A stretch of DNA of 64,000 nt, taken from Yinghuangia seranimata (lineage in GTDB: Bacteria; Actinomycetota; Actinomycetes; Streptomycetales; Streptomycetaceae). A program made the position numbers and the translations under genes. Under the pieces are notes generated by a model. The model had not been told where the DNA came from. It worked only from the letters and a program-made list of their open reading frames with translations, and did no database searches. The stretch covers positions 1 to 64,000 of the forward strand of contig NZ_JASAOI010000024.1 in the NCBI RefSeq assembly GCF_029953285.1. Reading direction: 5' to 3'. Positions 23,799 to 30,662 of the stretch are shown piece by piece (positions within the stretch are counted from its first letter, which is position 1; every line of letters begins with the position of its first letter).

Positions 23799-23984
23799 GG
23801 TCGTACTCCTCTGTGTCTAGGAGCGACCTACGGGGTGACCGCCGGACCTTGGCCGGGAGGGCGGTCGCCCCGGCGCACGTTGGTGCGCCTCGTCTTGACC
23901 CGACGAGTGGTCATGACCCTCGATCGACGACCGCGAACGGGCCGACCGAGGACTAAAAGCACTCGTGTCTGTGGTCTCTGTGCA

Positions 23985-24005
23985 CGCTGTTGAGTTCTCA
24001 AGTGG
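23985..24005 (-). promoter_or_regulatory. rRNA-leader-like (boxA-type) motif in the transfer-operon leader
   Basis: Reading the minus strand, the sequence here is CTTGAGAACTCAACAGCGTG. It closely resembles the TTTGAGAACTCAA segment that I recall from actinobacterial rRNA leaders and spacers, where it belongs to the antitermination region. It lies ~190 bases upstream of the first gene of the ~8-kb minus-strand operon, in a 395-bp gene-free interval. TTGAG-TT-CTCAA is also palindromic, so an operator is the alternative. Confidence 0.45.
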
Positions 24006-24100
24006 CATGCCGTTCCTGCACCCACGGGCGCGCGGCAGTTGCCGCCTTCCCTGGCAGGTCGGGAGCGGGTTAACCTGCAACCCGCTGGATAGATGGTGCT

Positions 24101-24173
24101 CTTAGAGCTCTAAGAACGTCAAGCTTGGAGATGATGTTTCTTCGGTTGGATGTGGTGGACTTGGAGCTACAAG
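24101..24173. promoter_or_regulatory. Two palindromic operators for the GntR-type repressor
   Basis: CTTAGAGCTCTAAG (24101-24114) is a perfect 14-bp palindrome. CTTGGAGCTACAAG (24160-24173) is a near copy with one mismatched pair. They lie 59 bases apart between the divergent transfer operon and the GntR gene, the second one 20 bases before its start. This is the expected arrangement for an autoregulated KorSA-like repressor. Confidence 0.65.
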
Positions 24174-24193
24174 CGACTACGAGGGGGACCGAC

Positions 24194-24550
24194 GTGGCCC
24201 AGGGCGAGGGACTTGCCGCCTACAAGAAGGTTGCGAACGAGCTGCGCGCCCGTATCGCCCGCGAGCAGTACGGCCCCGGCGACCGCTTGCCGTCCCTGAA
24301 GGACCTTCAAGCGGAGTTCGCGGCGTCGAACACCGTGATCAAGGCCGCTCTGACGATCCTTCGGAACGAGAACCTGATTGAGGGCCAACAGGGCAAAGGG
24401 GTCTACGTTCGGTCCGATGTGACGCCGGGCTCGGTGCCGCAGCCGGTGGACGTCGCTGCGCTGATAGCTCAGGTTGCGCAACTCAGGGACCAGGTCGCGA
24501 ACCTGTCGGAGCGACTGTCGATCCTCGAACATGCCGGCCCCGGGCGCTAG
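24194..24550 (+). CDS. GntR-family transcriptional regulator (KorSA-like)
   Basis: A 118-aa protein with an N-terminal GntR winged helix: AYKKVANELRARIAREQYGPGDRLPSLKDLQAEFAASNTVIKAALTILRNENLIEGQQGKGVYV. A short C-terminal coiled coil (VAALIAQVAQLRDQVANLSERLSILE), probably for dimerisation, replaces the usual large effector domain, as in AICE Kor proteins. GTG 24194 follows GAGGGGG by 6 bases; upstream ATGs at 24125 and 24134 lack a ribosome site. Two palindromic operators precede it. It likely represses the transfer operon and itself. Confidence 0.88.
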   Translation: MAQGEGLAAYKKVANELRARIAREQYGPGDRLPSLKDLQAEFAASNTVIKAALTILRNENLIEGQQGKGVYVRSDVTPGSVPQPVDVAALIAQVAQLRDQVANLSERLSILEHAGPGR

Positions 24551-24633
24551 CGGCGCGAGGCGTTGCAGGCAGGGCACACGCGCCCGTACGACGTGGTCGT
24601 GGGAGGACGGCTGCTACCGCAGTTGCCGCACAT
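24547..24633 (-). CDS. 28-aa zinc-ribbon microprotein
   Basis: A tiny gene on the minus strand: ATG 24633, with AAGGAGA 8 bases upstream, encodes 28 residues beginning MCGNCGSSRPPTTTSYG. It continues with a second C-x-x-C pair (CPAC), giving a minimal zinc ribbon. Its TAG (24547-24549) overlaps the TAG of the convergent GntR gene (24548-24550). The strong ribosome site and paired cysteines argue that it is real; function unknown, with metal-dependent protein or nucleic-acid contact likely. Confidence 0.6.
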   Translation of the reverse strand: MCGNCGSSRPPTTTSYGRVCPACNASRR

Positions 24634-24750
24634 GATGTTCGTCTCCTTGCGTCGGTGTCTGTGCTGACACCAACTATGGAACCGTCATTGATCGCGAATG
24701 AACATCACGCACAGCTCATCAAGCCAATTCAACGAGAACTAAACGAGTAG

Positions 24751-24779
24751 CTACACGAACCGTGTAGTCGGCCGTGTAG
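24751..24779. promoter_or_regulatory. CTACACG / CGTGTAG operator repeats
   Basis: CTACACG (24751-24757) and CGTGTAG (24761-24767) form an inverted repeat around AAC, and CGTGTAG recurs at 24773-24779. The three heptamers lie 49-77 bases before the HTH-kinase gene and are a good candidate for its autoregulation. Confidence 0.55.
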
Positions 24780-24827
24780 TCCACTCTGAGCGCCATACCA
24801 TCGCAGCCAAGAAGCCATGGAGGAGCA

Positions 24828-25844
24828 GTGACGCGGGGGCGACCGGGTTGGAATCCGGAGAGTTTGCGCAAAGCGCGTGAAGCGCTCGGGCTCACTCAGG
24901 AAGATGTCGGGCAGGAATTGCGCGAGATCTCCGAACGGAACCGCTGGAATTTGGCGGCCAACTTCCAAACCTTGTCGGCGCATGAGACGGGCAGGACGTA
25001 TCCGGGCCCGCATTACCGCCGCGCGTACTGCCTCCTCTACAAGGCGACTGAACCGCAGCTTGGGTTCAGGAATCCGCTGCCGATGGAGGAAGCTCCGATG
25101 CCCGAGGAACCGCGACCGGCACGCCCGTCCGTGAGCTCGGACGAAGAGGCAGTCAATCAAGCCTTGACCATGATCACGGCGGGCGTGCCCGAAGCGTCAG
25201 CGACTGACTTCCGGGGGCAGGTCGTCGACGCGTGGCAGCGCAGCCGCGGACTGGGCCTGAAGGAGCACCCCACAACCCTCACGATGGTCGGCGGTTACGC
25301 CGGTTCCGGGAAGTCGGAGCTTGCCCGCTTCCTCGGCGCGCTGACCGCTTGGCCGATCCTCGACAAGGATTCCCTGACGCGGCCGATGGTTGAGCAGTTG
25401 CTGACGGCGCTCGGCGGCGATCCGTACGACCGGCACTCCGAGCTGTATGCCGAAAAGGTCAAGCCTGCGGAATACCGATGCCTGATGGAAGCCGCGTGGG
25501 ACAACCTTGATTGCGGAATCTCGGTCATCCTTGACGCGCCGTTCGTGGCCCAATTCTCCGACGTGAATTGGATGCGGCGACTGTTCAACAAGTGCCGTTC
25601 CAAGCGCGTGATTCCTCAGGTCGTCTGGGTGCAGTGCGACACGGAATCGATGTTCGAGTACGTGCAGTTCCGTGACGCGCCCCGCGACGCGTGGAAGCTT
25701 CAGAACTGGGATACCTACGTTTCGGGGATGGACATGCAAATGCGGCCGGTCGCGCCGCACTACCTGGTGGACAACCGCCACGGGGCCGCGGTCGCGCTCG
25801 CCGACCGCGCACGCGACACCCTGATGGGCGGCGGTCGCTGGTGA
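24828..25844 (+). CDS. XRE-type HTH protein fused to a P-loop kinase (AAA_33/zeta-like)
   Basis: A 338-aa two-domain protein. Residues ~8-70 are an XRE-like helix-turn-helix (ESLRKAREALGLTQEDVGQEL...LSAHETGRTYPGPHYRRAYC). A linker and then a P-loop kinase domain (~148-330) follow, with Walker A GGYAGSGKS (155-163), LDKDSLTRPMVEQLL and a lid region FVAQFSDVNWMRRLFNKCRSKR. Such kinases phosphorylate small molecules or nucleotide sugars; the substrate is unknown. GTG 24828 has GGAGGA just upstream. The stop overlaps the next start by 4 bases (GTGA), and the three genes to 27237 form one coupled operon. A DNA-binding sensor whose kinase domain reads a metabolite is plausible inference. Confidence 0.82.
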   Translation: MTRGRPGWNPESLRKAREALGLTQEDVGQELREISERNRWNLAANFQTLSAHETGRTYPGPHYRRAYCLLYKATEPQLGFRNPLPMEEAPMPEEPRPARPSVSSDEEAVNQALTMITAGVPEASATDFRGQVVDAWQRSRGLGLKEHPTTLTMVGGYAGSGKSELARFLGALTAWPILDKDSLTRPMVEQLLTALGGDPYDRHSELYAEKVKPAEYRCLMEAAWDNLDCGISVILDAPFVAQFSDVNWMRRLFNKCRSKRVIPQVVWVQCDTESMFEYVQFRDAPRDAWKLQNWDTYVSGMDMQMRPVAPHYLVDNRHGAAVALADRARDTLMGGGRW

Positions 25845-26434
25845 CGCCCTCGGTCGTCGCGCTCTACGGTCCGCCCGCGGCCGGTAAGGACACTGTGACT
25901 GCGGAACTGACGTGCAGGCACCCGGAGTTCGTGCACTTCCAGCGGCTGAAGGTCGGCGCCGGTCGATCGACTGGATACCGCATGACGGACGCTCAGACCC
26001 TGGCTGACCTGCGGCGTGACGGCCTGATCGTGCACAGCAACCAGCGCTACGGCGCGGAGTACGCGACCGACGCACCGGAGCTAGACCGGCTCACGGCTCA
26101 GGGCTTGGTGCCGGTCGTGCACGTCGGCCAGGTCGACGCGCTTGCAGCGCTCGCGACTTATCCAGCGCACTGGACTCGGGTGCTGCTCTGGTGCCCGCGA
26201 GCGACGACGGCCGAACGGTCCGCAGGGCGCGGCGACGCTGACACTGCCGCTCGACTGAAGGCATGGGACGAGACGTACGCCGATCTGAGCGCACATCCAG
26301 ACGTGCTGTGGTCCGCAATCCTGCGAACCGACCGGACGGTCCCTGAGGACGCTGCGGCGGCTATCTGGCAGGCCGTCAACGACCAGGCGCCGGAGCAGCT
26401 TGCGGCGCGGGAGCTGCTCGGAGAGTTTGCATGA
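25841..26434 (+). CDS. Guanylate-kinase-like P-loop protein
   Basis: A 197-aa protein with an N-terminal P-loop GPPAAGKDT (10-18) after a beta strand (SVVALY). The downstream pattern of guanylate kinases follows (FVHFQRLKVGAGRSTGYRMTD, GLIVHSNQRYGAEYATDAPELDRLTAQGLVPVVHVGQVDALAAL). The order G-x-R-x-T...E-Y...H-V-G-Q-V resembles the GMP-binding and product-strand positions, but it is too divergent to call a true Gmk. GTG 25841 overlaps the upstream stop and its stop overlaps the next ATG. It acts in the cytosol, presumably on a nucleotide or related small molecule. Confidence 0.78.
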   Translation: MTPSVVALYGPPAAGKDTVTAELTCRHPEFVHFQRLKVGAGRSTGYRMTDAQTLADLRRDGLIVHSNQRYGAEYATDAPELDRLTAQGLVPVVHVGQVDALAALATYPAHWTRVLLWCPRATTAERSAGRGDADTAARLKAWDETYADLSAHPDVLWSAILRTDRTVPEDAAAAIWQAVNDQAPEQLAARELLGEFA

Positions 26435-27237
26435 CAACGGTCGGAATCCTGCACCCCGGAAGCATGGGCGCCGCTGTTGCCGGCGAACTGACAATCCGCG
26501 GGGTGGATGTCCTGTGGTGCCCGCAAGGGCGTAGTGCGGCGACAGCGGACCGCGCAGCGCGATTCGGCCTTGAGCCGGTCAGGACGCTGCGCGAACTCGT
26601 CGACCGCAGCGCGCTCGTGATCTCGCTCTGCCCGTCTGACGCAGCGGAACCAGTCGCAACGGCCGTTGCCGACCTGGCGTTCGGCGGCCTGTACGTGGAG
26701 GCGAACGCCATCAGTCCGGATAGGGTCGCCCGCATCGCCGAGCTGCTCGTGGCACGCGGCGCGAGCGTGGTTGATGGGGCCGTAGTGGGCTCGCCCCCAT
26801 CCGCGACCCGTTCCCCACACCTGTACCTGTCCGGCGCATCCGCCGAAGTCGCGCAGGTGGCACGCCTGTTTGAAGGCACGAAGGTGCAGGCGAGAGCGCT
26901 GCCGGGCGCGCTCGGGCAAGCCTCCGGCCTCAAGCTTTCCTACACGGCCTATCAGAAGGCCAGCAGAGCACTCGCGGCGGTGGCTCACGCCCTGGCGGAC
27001 GAGTACGACGTGACACCCGAGCTGCTCGACATCGCTCGGGAACACGGTGCCCGCCACCTCGCGGACCTTGACTACGCGCCGGACGTCGCGGCCAAGGCGC
27101 AGCGCTGGACAGCCGAGCTGCATGAGGTGACTGACGCTCTTAAGAGCGCTGGTTTGCCCGCGGAGATGGTCAGCGCTGCGGCCACCGTCATGTTTCGATT
27201 GTCAACCGCGCACGGCGACCGCCAGGCGCGCCCCTAA
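26431..27237 (+). CDS. 6-phosphogluconate dehydrogenase-like NAD(P)-binding oxidoreductase (DUF1932 type)
   Basis: A 268-aa protein. The N-terminal Rossmann fold has GILHPGSMGAAVAGEL (G-x4-GxMG-type motif, residues 5-20) and ISLCPSDAAEPVA. The middle holds the family signature GLYVEANAISPDRVARIAELL and VVDGAVVGSPP. The C-terminal helical domain contains GLKLSYTAYQKASRAL, where the K-x5-K pattern places the catalytic lysine. It belongs to the beta-hydroxyacid dehydrogenase superfamily; the substrate is unknown. ATG 26431 overlaps the kinase stop (ATGA). Its pairing with two kinases on a mobile element suggests a modified-metabolite or nucleotide pathway rather than central metabolism. Confidence 0.85.
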   Translation: MTTVGILHPGSMGAAVAGELTIRGVDVLWCPQGRSAATADRAARFGLEPVRTLRELVDRSALVISLCPSDAAEPVATAVADLAFGGLYVEANAISPDRVARIAELLVARGASVVDGAVVGSPPSATRSPHLYLSGASAEVAQVARLFEGTKVQARALPGALGQASGLKLSYTAYQKASRALAAVAHALADEYDVTPELLDIAREHGARHLADLDYAPDVAAKAQRWTAELHEVTDALKSAGLPAEMVSAAATVMFRLSTAHGDRQARP

Positions 27238-27324
27238 ACGACCTCTCCCCAGAGGCGGATGGCCGGCTACTCGGCAATCATGAAAGTGGAGTACTGAAGG
27301 AACCGCCTAAGAGGTGATCCATTC

Positions 27325-27501
27325 ATGTCGGAGCAGCTAGCGGTCAGGTGCAAGAGTTGCGGCAAGGAATTTACTGCGCCTATCCAACTCGACAGGGCAT
27401 CGTTCAACGACCCTACAAATGTCCTTTCCGGCAACTCCTACGTCTGCCCACATTGCGGGCAGACAGGCTCCTATGAGAAGGAAGACCACTTCTTCGCGTA
27501 G
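27325..27501 (+). CDS. 58-aa zinc-ribbon protein
   Basis: A small gene starting MSEQLAVRCKSCGKEF, with CKSC (residues 9-12) and CPHC (41-44) forming a classic zinc ribbon, and a polar C-terminus ending in DHFFA. The ribosome site AGAGGTGATC (27310-27319) is nearly a perfect match to the 16S 3' end, 5 bases before ATG 27325. It follows the 6PGDH-like gene by 87 bases and converges on the gene at 27539. Function unknown. Confidence 0.72.
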   Translation: MSEQLAVRCKSCGKEFTAPIQLDRASFNDPTNVLSGNSYVCPHCGQTGSYEKEDHFFA

Positions 27502-27538
27502 GACATCACCGGCCCCGGGGACGGCGCTGCGGTGTTTC

Positions 27539-28132
27539 TCAGTCTCCCGCGCCGAGTTCGGGCACCGTCCGAGGGTCTTCCAGGAAGGGCATCGGGCCGG
27601 TGCGGCGGTCGATCACGGCGGGCCATTCCGGGAACGGATTCGCGCGTACCCCGTCCGCATCGCCGCCGAGCTTCACGGCATCGAGGGGGTAGCCGTGCTC
27701 ACGCTTGAACCACTCGGCGTATGCGTCCTGTCCGGCCCACCGGGACTGGAGCGCAGCGCGCGCCTGGTCGAGGTCTCGGGGCGAGATGGCCGAGTGTCGT
27801 ACCAGCCACCACGACGCGTCGTAGGTCTCCTCGCGGCGTTCGAATCCGCGCACGGCTTGGTCGTACAGCTCGGCATCGCGCACCGGTACGCCGAAGCTGG
27901 CGACCGTCGCACGCACCGGGTACCCGTGGTCTTTGGCATGGGCATGGCCCCGTGTCACGGCGAGGCCGGCCATGCCCGGATCGCAGCCCCACGCCACCAG
28001 GACCACGGGTGGCCGTTGTGGCGCGAACCCTGCCCACACGATGGGCGGTTTCGGCCCGTCAGGCGTGATCGGTATCGCCTCGCGCACGTAGGGTCGGACC
28101 AGGTCAGGGGCAGCGTGCTTCGGCCGCCTCAC
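27539..28132 (-). CDS. Hypothetical protein, AICE cargo
   Basis: A 197-aa soluble protein beginning (GTG) MRRPKHAAPDLVRPYVREAIP. It contains PPVVLVAWGCDPGMAGLAVTRGHAHAKDHGYPVRA and several W/Y-rich helical segments (YDASWWLVRHSAISPRDLDQARAALQSRWAGQDAYAEWFKREHGYP). I do not recognise a family. GTG 28132 overlaps the stop of the upstream 73-aa gene (GTGA), so the pair is translated together. It sits in the right, cargo-bearing half of the element. Confidence 0.65.
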   Translation of the reverse strand: MRRPKHAAPDLVRPYVREAIPITPDGPKPPIVWAGFAPQRPPVVLVAWGCDPGMAGLAVTRGHAHAKDHGYPVRATVASFGVPVRDAELYDQAVRGFERREETYDASWWLVRHSAISPRDLDQARAALQSRWAGQDAYAEWFKREHGYPLDAVKLGGDADGVRANPFPEWPAVIDRRTGPMPFLEDPRTVPELGAGD

Positions 28133-28350
28133 GCCCGCTCCCGCGCCCACTCGGTCAGCCGGGCCGCCATGGCCACGGGAATTGCGCCGATGGCCACGGC
28201 CCACACCTCGGGGGCGAGCACGGTCGGACGGATGTCGAGTCCCTCGAACCCGGCGTCCGCCAGCGCGGTTTTGAGTCGTCGTGCCGTATCGATCGCGACC
28301 GTGAATGAGCGCGGGGTCACTGCTGTGTTGTCCATGCCTGGGGTGCCCAT
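28129..28350 (-). CDS. Small hypothetical protein coupled to its neighbour
   Basis: A 73-aa protein, MGTPGMDNTAVTPRSFTV..., with a mildly hydrophobic C-terminal half (VLAPEVWAVAIGAIPVAMAARLTEW) that could be amphipathic or membrane-associated. There is no clear ribosome site before ATG 28350 or the alternative ATG 28335, so the start is uncertain. Its stop overlaps the GTG of the next gene. It is divergent from an XRE-type regulator. Function unknown. Confidence 0.55.
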   Translation of the reverse strand: MGTPGMDNTAVTPRSFTVAIDTARRLKTALADAGFEGLDIRPTVLAPEVWAVAIGAIPVAMAARLTEWARERA

Positions 28351-28457
28351 GCGTTCAGCTTGGGTGCCCGGATAGATGGTCTTTGGACACTGTCAGGGAC
28401 AGTCGAGACGTCTCGGCGCTACCGTCGAAGAACGCCTAGACGTCCGGGGGAATAGCC

Positions 28458-29210
28458 TTGAACACAGCACTTCGGCGCGGTATGGCAGACGCCAATCTGA
28501 CAGCGCGGCAGCTCGCTGGCCGGGTGGGAGTGACGCCCAAGACCGTTGAGCGATGGCTGGCGGACGAGGCGCTCATCCCGCACCCGCGCAATCGGGCGGA
28601 CGTGAGCGACGCACTAGGGGTTGATGAACTGATGCTCTGGCCCTCGGCCGTTCGGGGGGTCCTCAAGACAGGCCCTGACCGCGAACTCATCGCGGCGTAC
28701 CCCTATCGCTCAGCCTGCCCCACCTCTGTGTGGGCGAGCCTGATCGGTGATGCGACCACGGACATCACCTTTGCTGGATACACCAACTACTTCGTGTGGC
28801 TGGAGCAGCCAGCTCTGCATCAGACGTTGCGCAGGAAGGCCGAATCCGGCTGTCGGGTGCGTTTCTTGCTTGGGCATCCCGAGTCATCTACCACGCGGCA
28901 ACGCGAAGCCGTTGAAGATGTCGCGTTGACCGTGTCGACGCGTATCCGCATCACGCTGGAGCACCTCGACAAGCTGTCGGGCGTACCAGGCGTGGAGGCC
29001 CGGTACTCAGCACCGGAGGACGGCACCAACCACGTGAGCCTGTCGGTGTTCCGGTTCGACGCGCACGCGCTCGTGACCCCGCACCTTGCCCGGCTCGTCG
29101 GCCATGACTCCCCGATGATGCATCTCCGACGCATGCAGGATGGCGGCATGTTCGATCGGTTCGCCGAGCACGCCGACGAACTGTGGGGACGGGGCACCGC
29201 AATCGCCTGA
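28458..29210 (+). CDS. XRE-family regulator with C-terminal sensor-like domain
   Basis: A 250-aa protein. The N-terminal HTH (LRRGMADANLTARQLAGRVGVTPKTVERWLADEALIPHPRNRADVSDALG) is clear. The C-terminal ~170 residues (YPYRSACPTSVWASLIGDATTDITFAGYTNYFVWLEQP..., RFLLGHPESS) resemble the phospholipase-D-like domain that I recall after an HTH in many streptomycete regulators (DUF5919 type), without obvious HKD motifs. TTG 28458 has GGGGGA 8 bases upstream. It is divergent from the 73/197-aa gene pair across 107 bases, and may control it. Confidence 0.75.
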   Translation: MNTALRRGMADANLTARQLAGRVGVTPKTVERWLADEALIPHPRNRADVSDALGVDELMLWPSAVRGVLKTGPDRELIAAYPYRSACPTSVWASLIGDATTDITFAGYTNYFVWLEQPALHQTLRRKAESGCRVRFLLGHPESSTTRQREAVEDVALTVSTRIRITLEHLDKLSGVPGVEARYSAPEDGTNHVSLSVFRFDAHALVTPHLARLVGHDSPMMHLRRMQDGGMFDRFAEHADELWGRGTAIA

Positions 29211-29242
29211 CGCGCTGCGCACCGGGACATGACATGCCCAGC

Positions 29243-29566
29243 TCACCGGCCAGGCTGCTCCTCGTTGGGCCTGTTTAGCGCCGCCTTTTCGTAGACCTCC
29301 AGATAGACAATCAGAGTTCCAAGAGCCCCCGTAAGTCCCGCCAAAGTGAGCAGGGTTAGCCCGCCAGCCGCAGCGCCAATCAAGGCACGGTACACAGGGG
29401 ATGCATGGACGGATGTGATCGTATATGAAATGATTGCCAAAATTGCGATCAATCCGACGGTTGCCGTAGTAATGAACGGCGAGAAATATTTAGAAGCCGG
29501 GCCCCCGCCATGATCGTTTAGAGTTTGCAGGAATTCCGGATCGTGGCAGCGCGCCATAATCGCCAT
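29243..29566 (-). CDS. Two-helix membrane protein of the AT-rich cargo cassette
   Basis: A 107-aa protein with two membrane helices (FITTATVGLIAILAIISYTI and ALIGAAAGGLTLLTLAGLTGALG) followed by a cytoplasmic tail (YEKAALNRPNEEQPGR). No functional motif is visible. It is the last gene of a three-gene minus-strand cassette whose base composition is visibly lower in GC than the surroundings, and lies 8 bases after the upstream gene. It converges on the XRE regulator gene. Confidence 0.65.
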   Translation of the reverse strand: MAIMARCHDPEFLQTLNDHGGGPASKYFSPFITTATVGLIAILAIISYTITSVHASPVYRALIGAAAGGLTLLTLAGLTGALGTLIVYLEVYEKAALNRPNEEQPGR

Positions 29567-29574
29567 CCCTGCGA

Positions 29575-29862
29575 TTAGGCCCCGATCACCAAGCCTGTCA
29601 GCGACGCCGCAATTGGCACCGGACTTCCAATGTGGTGATACCTATTATAGGCGACTAGTCCACCGCCAACTGCGCCTGCGATAAATGCTGCAAGATCAAA
29701 TAGCGACCAGAATTCTGGGTGGATTTCTAAACGTTCTAGATATTTGGCGAAGGATACATTTCCTTCGCTGAACATTGGGCCCCGCTCGCGTTTGGAGTCT
29801 TTTTGGGGAGGGCTTGGTTCGCTCGATGTCGGCTGAATATTCACTTCCACCACCAATTCCAT
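29575..29862 (-). CDS. Small membrane-anchored protein of the AT-rich cargo cassette
   Basis: A 95-aa protein (ATG 29862; TTG 29874 would add 4 residues). The N-terminus is polar (MELVVEVNIQPTSSEPSPPQKDSKRER), then an amphipathic stretch (FAKYLERLEIHPEFWSLFDLAAFIAGAVGGGLVAY) and a final hydrophobic segment (VPIAASLTGLVIGA). Its start lies inside the end of the upstream 273-aa gene (22-base overlap), which suggests tight co-expression. Function unknown. Confidence 0.6.
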   Translation of the reverse strand: MELVVEVNIQPTSSEPSPPQKDSKRERGPMFSEGNVSFAKYLERLEIHPEFWSLFDLAAFIAGAVGGGLVAYNRYHHIGSPVPIAASLTGLVIGA

Positions 29863-30662
29863 AGCTTTAGCCAAGCAGCGAGCGCGGTAATCAATGCTAG
29901 CTTCACTCTGTCAGGCGTGATCTCGAACGGAACTGGCAGCTCTGCCGGGTGTTCCGCTGATTTCCAGTCGCTACCGTCCCCGGATCTCCCAGAGAGGAAG
30001 ACCTCGCCCGACCCTGCTTTCCGGGACAGGTCCCGCGACTCGTCCGATTGGAAATGAAGGCCGCCCTCGTCGTTCTCAAACTGGATCTTGGTAATCTTGG
30101 CTTGGTGCTTGACCGTTAGCTCGTTCAGGATCCTGGAGAGGTCACCCGCGCGCCCGGGATTAGGTCGACGAACGGTAAGAGCAAGCTCGGATAGTCCAGC
30201 CTTCTGAAGTCGCGTGAGGTTCCGGTATACGTCATCCGGATTGGCAGCGAGATCTACATAAATCTCCACGTCCCCCATGGATCCGGCGTCTTCTGTGATA
30301 GCTCGAAGCAGTCTTTCAACTTCGCACGCTGCAATTTCTGGGGCGAGCGAGGTTGCCATGCCGACCCATTGGTCGGCGCCATCGATAGCAATGGCGAGAT
30401 CTTGACTGACTTGTCGAAACATAAGGCGCTTTCCATTCAACTGTTTGATGGAAGTGCGGGTTTCGTCATCTAGGTCGGTCTTGTAGATGCTTTCGTCATC
30501 GCCAGTTAGGATTTCAGATTCGTCTCCAAAGGCTGACGCGAGCAACTGAAAAGCTGCCTTATGTTCAAGTGGGTCGTTCTTCATTTTACTAAACGGATGG
30601 GTTCGGTATTCGCTGCTTGGCTTCGATCGAACGTTGACCCGGGCAACAAAGATGCGATCCAT
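29841..30662 (-). CDS. Unknown protein with C-terminal hydrophobic tail, first gene of the AT-rich cassette
   Basis: A 273-aa protein starting MDRIFVARVNVRSKPSSEYR. The body is soluble and mixed alpha/beta (AFGDESEILTGDDESIYKTDLDDETR, LMFRQVSQDLAIAIDG, VEIYVDLAANPDDVYRNLTRLQ). Residues 255-273 are hydrophobic and Trp-rich (LITALAAWLKLWNWWWK), possibly a membrane tail. I do not recognise the family. Codon use is much less GC-biased than in neighbours, pointing to a separate origin. Only a weak ribosome site (TAGAG) precedes ATG 30662; ATG 30584 is an alternative. With the two membrane proteins that follow it could form a membrane-associated effector set, for example phage defence, but there is no direct proof. 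Confidence 0.62.
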   Translation of the reverse strand: MDRIFVARVNVRSKPSSEYRTHPFSKMKNDPLEHKAAFQLLASAFGDESEILTGDDESIYKTDLDDETRTSIKQLNGKRLMFRQVSQDLAIAIDGADQWVGMATSLAPEIAACEVERLLRAITEDAGSMGDVEIYVDLAANPDDVYRNLTRLQKAGLSELALTVRRPNPGRAGDLSRILNELTVKHQAKITKIQFENDEGGLHFQSDESRDLSRKAGSGEVFLSGRSGDGSDWKSAEHPAELPVPFEITPDRVKLALITALAAWLKLWNWWWK

